64,000 bases of DNA from Magnolia sinica (lineage: Eukaryota; Streptophyta; Magnoliopsida; Magnoliales; Magnoliaceae). The stretch spans positions 66,426,001-66,490,000 of the forward strand of contig NC_080588.1 in assembly GCF_029962835.1 (NCBI RefSeq). Direction: 5' to 3'. Below the pieces are notes generated by a model. That model worked only from the letters and a program-made list of their open reading frames with translations, had not been told where the DNA came from and did not search any database. Below, piece by piece: positions 10,867 through 22,772 of the stretch (the stretch's first letter is position 1; every line of letters starts with the position of its first letter). A program made the position numbers and the translations under genes.

Positions 10867-12945
10867 ATGGCTATCTGTGATCCAAGAACTCATCTCCAAT
10901 CTCCAAAATCTCTCTTCTCTCGCTTTCAATCATCCATCATCTTGTTCGTCTATCTTCTCCCCTTCGCTACACCAATTTCCTTCAATTTCTCTGAGTTCGG
11001 ACCAAACACTCAGAACATAACATACCAAGGCGACGCGTTTCCCTCTAACCGAGTCATACAACTCACCAAAAACCAACGTGATGTGCCACTCAACAGTAGC
11101 GTTGGTCGATCCATATATGCCCATCCAGTGCACCTTTGGGACTCGGCCACCGGATCCGTCACCGACTTCATGACCCACTTCTCCTTCATCATCAATGCCC
11201 TCGATGCATCAAACTACGGTGATGGCCTTGCTTTCTTCCTAGTCCCCAGTGGTTCCGACCTCCCTACTGAATCATCTGGGGGGAACCTTGGCCTATTTAG
11301 TGGAAATTCCACTTCCAATTCATCGCAAAATAACATCGTCGCAGTTGAGTTTGACAGTTTTAAAAATGGCTGGGACCCAAGTGATAATCATGTGGGCATC
11401 AACGTCAATTCCATCTTGTCTGTGGCGAATGTGACATGGAAGAGCAGTATCAAGAACGGTTCCACCGCGAATGCATGGGTTAGTTACAACGCTTCTACTA
11501 AAAATTTAAGTGTCTTTTTAACTTATGCTCAAAATCCGATTTTCGGTGGAAATTCTAGCCTTTGGTATGTTGTTGATTTGAAGGAGATATTACCTGAGTG
11601 GATTGACGTCGGGTTCTCGGCTGCAACAGGCAAGTTCGTCGAGATACATAACATTCTTTCATGGGAATTCACTTCAAGTTTGGAGATTGGTGTGGGGGGA
11701 AAGAAACAGAAGAAGATAGGATTGGTGGTAGGTTTGCCTGTTGGTGTTAGTGTTTTGATTTGTAGTTTGGGTTTGGTTTGGTTTGTGATGTTTATCAAGA
11801 AGAGAAGAGGGAGAATTGAGGAGGATTTGGTCTTTGATGTATCCATGAATGATGAATTTGAGAAGGGAACTGGGCCAAAGAGGTTTTCTTATAAGGAACT
11901 AGCTTTAGCTACAAACAACTTCACAGAAGACGGGAAGCTTGGGGAAGGAGGATTTGGAGGGGTTTACAAAGGATTTTTTAGTCAATTAAACATGAACGTT
12001 GCCGTTAAGCGGGTTTCAAGAGGATCTCAGCAAGGTAAGAAGGAATATGCATCTGAGGTGAAGATTATAAGCCGGTTGCGACACAGGAATCTGGTGCAAC
12101 TCATCGGTTGGTGCCACGAACGCGGCGAATTACTTCTTGTCTATGAGCTCATGCCTAATGGGAGCCTTGATTCCCATCTCTTTTGTGGGAAGACCTTGCT
12201 AACATGGGGTGTTCGTTACAAAATTGCTCATGGGCTGGCGACTGCATTGCTCTACCTTCATGAAGAGTGGGAGCAATGTGTTGTGCATAGGGATATCAAA
12301 TCCAGCAATGTGATGTTGGATTCAGGTTTCAATGCAAAGCTTGGAGATTTCGGGCTGGCGAGACTTGTAGACCATGAGCTAGGTTCGCAGACAACCGTGC
12401 TAGCTGGGACCATGGGCTACCTGGCACCTGAATGTGTTACAACAGGCAAGGCTAGTAAAGAGTCGGACGTCTATAGCTTCGGCATCGTTGCCTTAGAAAT
12501 TGCATGTGGGAGAAGGCCTGTTGAATTGAGAGCGGAACCAATTAAGGTAAGAATGGTGGAGTGGGTGTGGGATCTCTATGGAAGAGGAAGGCTTCTTGAA
12601 GCTGCTGACCAGAGACTAAGTATGGAATTCGAAGAGAAACAGATGGAATGCTTGATGGTGGTGGGGCTATGGTGTGCCCACCCTGATTTCAATTTCAGGC
12701 CGTCAATTAAACAAGTGATCAATGTCCTTAATTTCGAAGCCCCGCTTCCAAGCCTTCCATCACAGATGCCGGTGCCTATGTATTTCGCACCTCCCATGAA
12801 TATGTGTAGATTTTCTTATGCATCGTCCGGCGTTGTTACAAATTCTGAGAGAGACCCAAGTCGATGTTCATGTAGTAGTTGCACTACGTATTCATCGAAA
12901 TGGAATGTCTCCACAGGTTCTCCCTCTACAGCTCTCTTGAAATAA
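10867..12945 (+). CDS. L-type lectin receptor-like kinase (LecRK 1, clade IX-like)
   Basis: An intronless 692-aa gene for a plasma-membrane receptor-like Ser/Thr kinase. Residues 1-38 are a signal peptide (hydrophobic about 23-35). Residues 39-270 are a legume-type lectin domain with sugar- and metal-site residues D119 (in YGDG), E161, D163, N167, D170 and H175, and many N-glycosylation sites. A single membrane helix spans about 284-310. The kinase starts after RFSYKEL, with loop GEGGFGGV (359-366), Lys381, HRD at 474-476 and DFG at 494-496. All catalytic residues are present and it is of RD type. The tail carries a Cys cluster (CSCSSC). The length is normal for the family. Clade IX kinases in Arabidopsis are linked to Phytophthora resistance and cell death. 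A GTAAGC donor just after the stop and an AG at about 13061 suggest an intron in the 3' UTR. The start is the first ATG, placed before a good signal peptide. Confidence 0.95.
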   Translation: MAICDPRTHLQSPKSLFSRFQSSIILFVYLLPFATPISFNFSEFGPNTQNITYQGDAFPSNRVIQLTKNQRDVPLNSSVGRSIYAHPVHLWDSATGSVTDFMTHFSFIINALDASNYGDGLAFFLVPSGSDLPTESSGGNLGLFSGNSTSNSSQNNIVAVEFDSFKNGWDPSDNHVGINVNSILSVANVTWKSSIKNGSTANAWVSYNASTKNLSVFLTYAQNPIFGGNSSLWYVVDLKEILPEWIDVGFSAATGKFVEIHNILSWEFTSSLEIGVGGKKQKKIGLVVGLPVGVSVLICSLGLVWFVMFIKKRRGRIEEDLVFDVSMNDEFEKGTGPKRFSYKELALATNNFTEDGKLGEGGFGGVYKGFFSQLNMNVAVKRVSRGSQQGKKEYASEVKIISRLRHRNLVQLIGWCHERGELLLVYELMPNGSLDSHLFCGKTLLTWGVRYKIAHGLATALLYLHEEWEQCVVHRDIKSSNVMLDSGFNAKLGDFGLARLVDHELGSQTTVLAGTMGYLAPECVTTGKASKESDVYSFGIVALEIACGRRPVELRAEPIKVRMVEWVWDLYGRGRLLEAADQRLSMEFEEKQMECLMVVGLWCAHPDFNFRPSIKQVINVLNFEAPLPSLPSQMPVPMYFAPPMNMCRFSYASSGVVTNSERDPSRCSCSSCTTYSSKWNVSTGSPSTALLK

Positions 12946-13507
12946 TGGATGGTAAGCACAAAACTTACATATTCTATGGTTGTAAATTATTTTTTTAGGT
13001 AGATAATTAATAATAATGCATGAATGATAATACAATGCTTTGGTTGTAATTTGAATATAGGTTATGTTCCAACACTTCCGTCGACAGCTAGAACCGAAGC
13101 CTGCAACGGCATTATTCTAGGCACATCGAGGACGATTGCAGATGAGGTTGGAGTCGAGTATCTCTAATGCCAGTTTCGCTAATCGAGCTTAAATGAATGG
13201 AGATGTGATCTTTTCTATCTAATCTCTATTAGAATTTTTAGTTTCAAAATGACTAAGAACTTAGGTTTACAGCTTTTGTATTTATTATTATTATTATTCT
13301 TATAATATTAAGCTTGCTTCACTGCCAAAACAGATTTTGTTAACCTTCACCTCTTGGATGGAACCGAGCCATCCATTAGATTGGCCACCTTGGATATATA
13401 TGAGCTGCTGTTCGCTAAAGCTACAGCGATTGGATGGTCTGAAGAGTCTAAACAATTCAAAAGGTCATTGTGGGCAATAGAGAGGTGGGCAATCCAGTCT
13501 GGATTTA
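12946..13507 (+). other. 3' flank of LecRK 1
   Basis: Likely 3' UTR. A possible intron runs from about 12952 to 13061 (GTAAGC...ATATAG). AT-rich sequence near 13280-13310 could supply polyadenylation signals. No separate gene was seen. Confidence 0.4.
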
Positions 13508-13921
13508 GGGCCCGTTTGGCCGGGGTGGATTGTAAGGGATTGAATGGTACTTAGGGTGGATGGGATGGATTCCTAGGTAATGATGGTGTTGTCAGTGGAT
13601 TGTCTTGAGATCCATGGGATTGTTCTATCCCTAGATTGTTATATCCAGCCTGTTTGGCACGCCCAGCCAATTCCGGGATTAAACCTTCCCATCCCTTCCA
13701 ATCCCTCCAACCAAACACGTTCTTGGCAAATTTGAACGGATTAGGGTGGATTGGATGGGATTTAAAGGTAAAGATGGTGTTGTCAGCAGATTGTCTTAAG
13801 ATCCATAGGATTGGATCAGATCACCGACTCTGGTTGGCACGCCCTACCAATCCCGGGATTTAACCTCCATTCCCTTCCAAAACCATCCAATCCCTTCCAA
13901 TCCGACCGGCCAAAGGGGCCC
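13508..13921. mobile_element. Tourist-like MITE with TTA target duplication
   Basis: 414 bp. The ends GGGCCCGTTTGGCCGG and CCGGCCAAAGGGGCCC are inverted repeats flanked by TTA on both sides (13505-13507 and 13922-13924), the signature of PIF/Harbinger MITEs. The inside contains two tandem, diverged half-units (each with GGTGTTGTCAG), so the element seems internally duplicated. It has no coding capacity. Confidence 0.85.
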
Positions 13922-14399
13922 TTAGGGAAATGGAATATCCAAGAGATGACCTTCTAACGGACGGCTCAGATCAATTAGTACGTTCACCAGGCCAGTTAGT
14001 GTAGGTGATGGCTGGTGAAGTTTACCATTCACCAATGTGATGAAGGGTGGGAAACACCTTGGAAGAAGATTGTTGCATTCATGTAAACGGTGTTGTTAGG
14101 CCAGAAACTTGGACCGGGCTCAAGCCGAACCAACCCGAATATTCATGGTCAATCCGACTAGATTTGGCCCCTCTTCAAGAAGAATTTTGGGTCATCCGTA
14201 ATAAGATTGTTTCTATCAACGGTCAGGATCAAATTTCGTCATCCAAATTCAGATATGTGAGTTGGGTTGGTTTGAGTAGTATGAAAATTGGTCGGGTTCA
14301 GGTTGTTGAGGTCCGGTTGAGTTAACATATATATGAGCTTTTGGGAATGGGTCAAACCCGACCCGACCCAATCAACAGTAGTGCCTGTAAAATACCTTA

Positions 14400-14487
14400 G
14401 GGCCCGTTTGGATGTAGCGTCGAACTAGGCTTCGAAGATGAAGACGATAATCGTGGGTATCTTGGACAATAGGTCCAAACGGGCTCT
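14400..14487. mobile_element. Short Tourist-like MITE
   Basis: About 88 bp. The left end GGGCCCGTTTGGATG is mirrored by the right end GTCCAAACGGGCTC. TTA flanks both sides (14397-14399 and 14488-14490). It belongs to the same terminal family as the MITE at 13508 but is much shorter. Confidence 0.75.
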
Positions 14488-14949
14488 TTAGGGTTCTTGT
14501 TTAAATTCTATAGGTCCACATGAATGCCAGCTTGACTAAGGGTAATGTTGAAAAGGAATCTTGACCGTCCATGTCCTACGGGCTCTATGTGTGTCAACGG
14601 AACAAGTTTGGGAGAGGCCAGACACTTAAGGCCCAACGCCCAGACCAAGCAATTCATGGGCCTAGCATAATAGGCTTGGGCTCTGGGCCCAACCCAGAAA
14701 AAAATGACAAAACCCATGTTTACTATTTGAAGGTTCCTAATCTATCCATTGAACAAGTGGTTTTATACGCATTAACAACGAAGTAAACAATGATAGGGCG
14801 TTTGGGGACCATAAGTTATTTTACATAAATCAAATTATGCCTCAAGTAGCTTATCTTGGTTTGTATTAATTTAATGGATAAGTATGTTTTATGAGCAACA
14901 TACTTATCATCCAGAAAGCATAGAGGTATCGTTGGTTTCCAATATCACA
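14488..14949. other. Intergenic, possible MITE arm at the end
   Basis: No gene. From about 14797 the sequence GGGCGTTTGGGGACC, followed by AAGTTATTTTA motifs, resembles a Tourist MITE terminus leading into the minisatellite. Confidence 0.4.
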
Positions 14950-15985
14950 TAAGTAGGCCCAATCTTTGATGTGGACCGTTCATTATGTTGGGCCACCTTG
15001 GCCCTGTCTTCAATGTGAATCGTTCATCGTGTGAGGGCTACCTTCAATGTGGACTATCCACCTTGTGAGACCCACCTTCGATACGGGCCACCCATCATGC
15101 ATGGCCCAACTTCAAAGTGCATCATCATTCGATTAGGGCCACCTTGGATGTGGATCATTCATCATTAGGGGCTTGCCTTTGATGTGAACTGTCCACATGT
15201 GGGGCCCACCATCAATATTATTGTTCATCATGCGGGGCCCACATTTGATATCCACTACCCATCATGTGGAGCCCACTTTTGATATGGATTGTCAATCATA
15301 TGTGCCCCACCTTTGATGTGGACTATCCATCATGTGAGTCGTCCATCATACGGGATCCACCTTGGATGTGGTCCATTCATCATTGACACCTTTGATGTGT
15401 ATTATCCATTATGTGAGGCCCACCTTGACATGGATCATCCATCATGTGAGACCACCATCAAAATAAATTGTCCTTCATGTGGGGCTTACCTTCAACGTCC
15501 ACCACCCATTATGTGGAGCCCACTTTGATGTGGGCCATCTATCATGTGGGATCAACCTACGATGTGGGCTGTCCATCATGCGGGGCCTGCCTTGGATGTG
15601 GGCCATTTATCATTATAAGCTGACCTTTCACGTGGACTGTCCATTTTGTAGGGCCCACCTTGATGTAGGTCATCCATCATGTGGGGCTCACCTTCAATGA
15701 TATTGTCCATCATGTGGGGCCTCCAATATCCCCCACCCCTCACATGGAAACCACTTTGATATGGACCGTCCATCATGTGGCCTCATCTTCAATGTGGGTC
15801 ATCCATCATGTAAAGTTTGCTTTCGATGTAGGCCATCTATCATGTGGGGCCTACCTTTGATATGGTTCATCTATAATGTAGTGTCCAACTTTGATGTGGA
15901 CCCTTCATTGCCTAGGTCCTAACTTGGATGCGGACTACCCATCACGTGGGACCTCTGACATGACCATCTATCACATGAGAGAGAG
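14950..15985. repeat. Degenerate minisatellite, unit about 35-38 bp
   Basis: Roughly 1 kb of tandem units of the form CACCTTTGATGTGGAC followed by a TCCATCATGTGGGGCC-like half, about 25-28 copies with many substitutions. Unit lengths near a multiple of three leave long repetitive frames (15289-15528, 15479-15700 and others) that are not genes. The unit resembles the end of the local foldback family (GTGGGGCCCACC, then GATGT, then TCCATCC). MITE-like arms may border it (about 14797 and 16130). Confidence 0.85.
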
Positions 15986-16423
15986 AAGTTAAATGTTGAA
16001 AAGCAAAAAAATAAAAATTTACGGGATAAAGTAACTTTGCTTTATAATAGTGCTTATCAAATTAACATAGGTTTTAAAAAAATAAACTTATTAACTTAAC
16101 ATAAGTTAAAAAGTTAGAAATGATTAGCTTGATCCCCATATATGAAATTTATTGGGTTTTGCTCAAAAAAAAAAAAAAAAGAGTTAGAATTGCTCTACAT
16201 TTAAAATGCCTAAACGAATATTGGAATTGACTGTTTGTAGGATACAAAACGTGCATATAAAGTCAGGTTAAGCTAGACCAGGCTTGTCATGTCTGAGTCC
16301 AACTAAAATGACTTGAGCTTAAGCCCGGTCCAAATCCAGGTCGAGCTCACTGGGCCACCAGCCAGCCAGGTCGCTAGCTAATGGGCGCAGCTTAAGTGTT
16401 ACCTCGGTAACAGCTTAGCGGAT
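15986..16423. other. Intergenic, possible right MITE arm
   Basis: AT-rich, with AACATAAGTTAAAAAGTTAG motifs that could form the right arm of a MITE enclosing the minisatellite. An A run lies at about 16165-16180. No gene. Confidence 0.35.
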
Positions 16424-16724
16424 GCTACCCTCACTGTAGGGACCACCTTGATCATATGTTGTATATCCACTCGGTCCATCAGTTTTTGCATCCATGTCTC
16501 AGGTGGACTACACCACAAGAAACATTGATGATTGAACATTCACCATTAAAAACATTGATGATTGAACATTCACCATTAAAAACCTCCCAAGACCCACTGT
16601 AAGCAGATCCATAATGTTTATTTGTCATCCAACTTGTTGATAAGGTCAACTAGAACTACATAAAGGGAAAATATAAATATTAGATTGATACAAAACTTTT
16701 GTGACCTATAAAAAGCCTTTAATG

Positions 16725-17304
16725 TGTTGACATATATGGAGCCACATCTAGGTGCCGCACGACCGGCCGTGGGCCCTGCTTGATTAGTCGTGGACTAGCT
16801 CGACTCAAAGTCCAGCGAGCACCAGTTTTTTGGATCCGAGGTGCTCGACCGGTCGTGGGGTCCGCTCGACCGGTCGTGAAGTCTGCTCGACCAGTCGTGG
16901 TTATACAAATTCGTTTCCGAATCTGATGCAGACTGTGGAAAATTGAGTCACCTTTCGCAAGGGTACGAAAAGGTGTCAAAACTATAAATTGGGGTCCCTA
17001 GGGCTATTCTAGGGTTAAAGTGAATATTGAAAAATATTTCTAAGGTGTCGGCAGGGGATTTTCTTGGTACTTCCAAGGGAAAGGTTAGTATATTGCCTTG
17101 TAATCTTCATTTTTAATTCATAGTGGAAGTTTGCATCCGTGGTTTTTTATCTGAGTTTGGGGATTTTTCCACGTATATTTTGTCTTGTGGTTTATTTGGA
17201 TTGCTTTGATCTGTTTCTAGTTTATATTTCTTCTTGTTTATCGTTTGTGGGTGAGACTTGAGATTGGATCTTGGTTCACTGCGTTGTTGGCATACTGCGC
17301 AACA
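16725..17304 (+). repeat. 5' LTR of the Copia element
   Basis: 580 bp, TGTTGA...CAACA. Its 5' third carries several near-palindromic short repeats with core CGACCGGTCG spaced about 20 bp apart. The TATA-like ACTATAAATTGG at about 16980 probably marks the LTR promoter. Confidence 0.9.
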
Positions 17305-17941
17305 ACTGGTATCAGAGCTATTGGTTTAGTTCTATTGGAAGCGATGACGGAAGAAGGGAAAACTAGAATTAAAAAGTTTAATGGTTCAAACTTTGCCTTC
17401 TGGAAGATGCAGATAGAGGATTATCTGTATCAGAAGGACTTTTATATTCCTCTAGGAGGAAAAGAGAAGAAACCAGATAAGATGACAGATGATGAATGGT
17501 TTTTATTGGATCGGAAGGCTTTAGGAACGATCCGACTCTCTGTCTAATAGTATCGCCTTCAATATATCCAAGATGAAAACCACAAAAGAATTAATGGAAG
17601 CTTTAACCACCATGTATGAAAACCCTCAGCATCCAACAAGGTTCATCTTATGAAACAACTATTCAACATAAAGATGTCAGATGGTGGGAGCGTGGCTGAA
17701 CATCTAAACGAGTTCAATACAGTCACGGGCCAGTTAGAATCCGTAGGCATTATTTTGAGGATGAGGTCAGGCGTTATTGATCTTGTCTAGTTTACCAGAC
17801 AGTTGGGATGGTTTGGTGATTGCTGTGAGCAATTCTTCAGGGTTGACAAAGCTGAAATTTGATGCTGTGGCCGGTCTAATTCTCAGTGAAGAATCTAGAA
17901 GAAAGGCATATGAGTTTCTGGGGGTTCAGGGAATGCTCTAA

Positions 17942-18308
17942 GGCCGTGTTTGGGCAACTGTGTTAGGGCAGAATACATCGGATGGAATTACGGCAACAGC
18001 CACATTTATGACTTGCAGTGGATTGTCTTGGGATAGTGGTATACACCTCTATCCCAGGACTAGTCCTCGTTATGTTTGGATTTCATGGGATTGCTTCCAA
18101 CCCATGGGATATTTGAGTGGGGTTGTTTGGATTGCCCATGGGATACAAGTGGGTTTATTTAACCGTTTTGACTGCTTCCCAACCTCCAATCTCTGTCTAG
18201 TAAGAGGCATCCCCCCTGCGCACAATAACATCACGGAGGCCAGAATCACCATCGTTGCCCTCCTAAACTTGCGCAGCCATGGTCGACGACAATAACATCC
18301 AGCGACCG

Positions 18309-18355
<47 letters not shown>

Positions 18356-19432
18356 GAAAAGCGTTCTTCACCATGCAGCGCTCTTTAACGCTGATGGCGC
18401 TAACGTCCGCTCCCTTTTAGGCCAAGGACTTGAAGGAGAGGATGTGGTGTGAAATCTGCTGCTGAAAAATCCAATGGAACTGCCCTTTCATATCATTTGA
18501 CGGTGGAGATTTTTTGTTTCCCTCACTCTTACCCTCTTCTTCTACCTTCCTTTGTCTTTTTACACCGATGGTGGGTAAAATGGGCAGAAAAAGATGGTAG
18601 TAGGAAATGCACCTCGGCGATTTCCGGCGTTTGTCATTTTGAGGATGGGATGGTGATGTGTTCTTCTTCAACTCTAGCTCTTATCTGATACAAAATTACA
18701 GTACTACCCTCTTGCTCATTTTAATACCCCTGTATCACGTGATCCCTATTCTGCCCTTCTCGAGATATTTGATACTCTGGCAGTGTGTGATAGATGGTAC
18801 TCAGGCACTCGGGACTTGCATACGTGGCATAATGAAACTAAAATATAAATTGTCACCATATTTCGGAAATCATACTTTTTTGGCAACATTAATCATACTT
18901 TAAACTGTCACCATATTGCCTCAGTGCCTGCATATTAATCATAATAGTCTGCTAGAGTACAAAAGTTTTTCCTCTCTCGCTGTACTAACACGTGCACGAA
19001 ACAACGCCGCTTATCTAGTGAACAACGGACGAAAGAATAGATGGTCAAGCATTACAATGCCCATATTCAACGTCCCTGTTTAGCGCATGGAGTGGACCCA
19101 CTGATTATAGCAAAAGGCGTTTAGGGCTACTTGATGAGCGAATTGGATTTGGTACACGTGTCTCGTGTAAGGACACGTGAGGGCTGATGAGATGAAAAGT
19201 TAACTGGTGCCCGTGCACCTCCTCGAGGAGTGACGCAATATCCATGCCCGTCCAAAGACCGTCTGTTCCCCAACGCCAGATCGTCTGAATCCCTTTCTTC
19301 TGACATACGTATTGTGGTGTGAAAGATAATACGAGATGAAGCGTTGCCCAAACATGTAAGGGATGGAAACAGGGTGGATTTTACAATTCCACCCCTCATA
19401 TTCTACCCTAACGCAGTTGCCCAAACACGGCC
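17942..19432. mobile_element. PIF/Harbinger-like non-autonomous element nested in the Copia gag
   Basis: 1491 bp. The termini GGCCGTGTTTGGGCAACTG and CAGTTGCCCAAACACGGCC are perfect inverted repeats, and similarity continues inward (GTTAGGG, AGAATA). TAA flanks both sides (17939-17941 and 19433-19435). No transposase is seen. The 111-codon frame at 17960-18295 and others inside match nothing. It carries a CT microsatellite at 18309-18352. It landed after the Copia element did. Confidence 0.85.
18309..18352 (+). repeat. (CT)n microsatellite
   Basis: About 44 bp of CT inside the nested Harbinger-like element. Confidence 0.9.
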
Positions 19433-22400
19433 TAAACGTTGAAGGAAGAGGAAGATCGCTGAACAAAGGAAGCAATAAACACGGGCATTCTAAGTCGAGG
19501 AAGAAGTCCAAGGGACCGAAAGACAAAGACGAGTGTTAGCATTGCAGCAAGAAGGGGCACATGAAATGTGATTGCAAGGCGCTCAAGAAACAAGAAGGAA
19601 GCTCTCAAGGTGGGAAGGATTCAGTGAATCTATCTGAGGAGAGTGACATAGAGGCGTTGATCTTGTCTCTTGATGCAAGGAATGAGTCTTGAGTTATAGA
19701 CTCGGATGCTTCGTTTCATGCCACTTCGTGTAAGAAAATTCTGCGTGTTTACATGTCAGGTAACTTTAAGAGAGTCTACCTGGGTGATGATGAGCTCTGC
19801 AGTATTGTTGGAAAGAGAGACGTTCATATAAATCAGAAAGACAGAACGACGTTGAAATTGAAGGATGTTAGATATATACTTAGTTTGAGAAGGAATCTAA
19901 TCTCAATGGGGCAGTTGGCCGATATCAGTAATGTGATGACATGCACCAGTGATTCCTGAAAGATCACAAAAGGTGCCTTAGTGATATCTTGAGGCAAAAA
20001 GGAAGGTACTTTGTACGTGACTTCAGGATCGTATAGTTCACTTACAGTCACATCAACTGGAGTAAATGGACAGTTATGGCATCAGAGGTTGAGACATATG
20101 AGTGAGAAAGGGATGAAAGTGTTATTGTCAAAGGAGAAGCTACCAGGGCTGAAGTATATTGACTTGGAATTCTGCGAGGACTGCGCGTATGGCAAGCAGA
20201 AGAGGGTAAATTTGAAGAAGACAAGACACACTCCAAAGACACATCTGTTGGAGCTTGTACACACTGATGTGTGGGGACCAGCACAGGTATCATCTCTTGG
20301 TGGCTCATGTTATTTTGTTTCTTTTATCAATGATGCTAGTAGAAAACTGTGGATTTATTTCTTAAAGCACAAATATGATGTATTTGATGTATTTAAGAAA
20401 TGAAAAGTTATGGTAGAAAATGAGATAGGTAGAACAATAAAATATCTCAAATCTAATAATGGGGGAGAGTATTATAATAAGAGATTTGATGAGTATTGTG
20501 TAGCAAATGGAATGAAACATTAGAAAATAATTTCAGGGACACCACAACAGAATGGTGTGGCTGAGCGCATTAACAGAACCATCCCTAAGCGCGCCAGGAG
20601 CATGAGGTTATTGCAGGGTTGCCTAAGACTTTTTGGGCAGATGCTGTGAATACTGTCGCATATCTCATCAATAGAAGTCCGTCAACACCATTGGATGATA
20701 AGCTACCAGAAGAAACGTGGACTGGGAAAGAAGTGAACCTTGCACATCTCAAAGTATTCGGTTGCACTTCATATGTTCACATTGATGTAGAGCACAGAAC
20801 AAGCTGGATGCGAAGTCCAAGAGATGCACGTTTATAGATTATGGGCAGCATGATTTTGGCTACAGGTTTTGGGATGCAGAAAATAGAAAAATCATCAGAA
20901 ATAAGGATGTTGTCTTCAATGAAAAAGTAATGCATAAGGACAGTGTGAATGAAAATAAGGCCGAGGAGAAATAATTCGTAGAGATGGAAGAGTTACTAGA
21001 CACGGGTATTACAGTGCCACAAGATGATCATGCACAGGAGCATTATGAGGCAGATCCGCATACACCGGTTATGAGGAGGTCTACTCGAGAGAGAAGGCCC
21101 ATGGTCTGATACTCACCCTCCTTAAATTATCTACTGCTGACAGAAAATGGTGAGCGAGAGTATTTTGAAAAGGTGTTATAGTTAGATACACGGGTTAAGT
21201 GGGAGCAGGCCATAGATGATAAGATAAACTCTCTTGAGTCTAATTGCACATGGGAGCTAGTCACTCTACCCAAGGGTAAGAAAGCTCTTCATAACAAGTG
21301 AGTTTACAGACTGAAAAAGGAACACGATGGTTCGAAACAGTACAAGGCTAGATTGGTTGTGAAAGGGTTTCAACAAAAAGCAGGTATCGATTTCACTGAA
21401 ATATTTTCACCCACGGTGAAAATGTCTATGAATCGCATGGTCTCGAGTATAGTGGCTATAGAAGACTTACATCTAGAGCAGTTAGATGTTAAGACAGCCT
21501 TTCTTCATGGGGACCTTGAAGAAGAGATATACATGCATCAGCCGACAGGATACGTGGCACCAGGAAAGGAGAACAAGGTGTGTAGACTGAAGAAGAGTTT
21601 ATATGGCCTGAAACAAGCCCCGAGGCAGTAGTACAAGAAGTTTGACAGTTTCATGTTGGGAAACAGTTTTAGGAGATGTCATGCGGACCACTGTTGTTAC
21701 TTAAAAAAGTTTGATACGTCGTACATCATCCTTCTTCTGTACGCTGATGATATGCTTGTGGTCGGTTCAACCATAAAGGACATCTCAGATCTCAAAAGAC
21801 AACTGTCTAGAGAATTTGTCATGAAGGATTTAGGAGCAGCAAAACAAATCCTAGGAATGAGGATAAAGTGTGACAGGAAAAACAAGAAATTGGTTTTATC
21901 ACAGGCAGAGTACATAGCCAAGGTACTTGATCGATTCAATATGGGATATGTTAAGCCGGTTAGCACTCCATTAGCCAACTACTTCAAGCTATCTAAGGAG
22001 CAAGGTGCAAAGATGTAGGAGGAACGGGACTACATGGTTAAAGTCTCATACGCGTTAGCAATTGGGAGTCTCATGTATGCTATGGTGGGCATGAGGCCAA
22101 ACATTACTCAAGCAGTGGGAGTTGTTAACAGGTTCATGAACAACCCCAGGAAGGAACATTAGGAAGCTATGAAGTGGATCCTTAAATACTTGGTAGGTAT
22201 TAAGGATGTAAGGTTGTATTATGGTAGATCGAAAATCAAGCTATAAGGCTACGTGAATTCAGATTTAGCAGGAGATATCGACAGCAGAAGAAGCAGTACA
22301 GGTTATGTCTTTACTCTGGGTAGTATTGCAGTCAGTTGGGTCTCTTAGTTACAAAAGATAGTATCTATTAGTACAACAAAAGCAGAATATGTTACGGTTA

Positions 22401-22772
22401 CAAAAGCATGCAAGGAGATGGTGTGGATGCAAGGTTTTATGGAAAAGTTGAGTAAGAAGCAAGCAGATTGCAAGTTATATAGTGACAGTCAGAGTGCAAT
22501 ACACTTGGCTAAGAATTCAGTCTTTCATTCAAGGACCAAGCATATTGTCATCAGATATCACTTCATACATTCGTTACTGGAAGATGGATCGATTGCACTA
22601 GAAAAGATTCATAGAAGTGAGAATCCTGCGAATATGCTGACCAAGGCGGTCACATGGAAGAAGCTGAAGCTTTGTTCAGCTTTGATTAGTCTTCAGGCTT
22701 GAAGACGGGGAGGTGATGTACTTCGAATGTAGAAGACAAAGGCTTATGGCGATGTGTCTTCAAGTAGAAAAT

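Noticed and set aside
15289-15776. Several 60-80 codon frames with repeating peptides, on both strands
   Set aside because: They follow the minisatellite period and degenerate from unit to unit. No gene-like start, end or codon pattern.
14950-15985. Regular repeats recalling a CRISPR array
   Set aside because: Units are contiguous, with no unique spacers of constant length, and this is plant DNA.
17960-18354. 111- and 94-codon frames in the nested Harbinger-like element
   Set aside because: No transposase motifs. One runs through a CT microsatellite.
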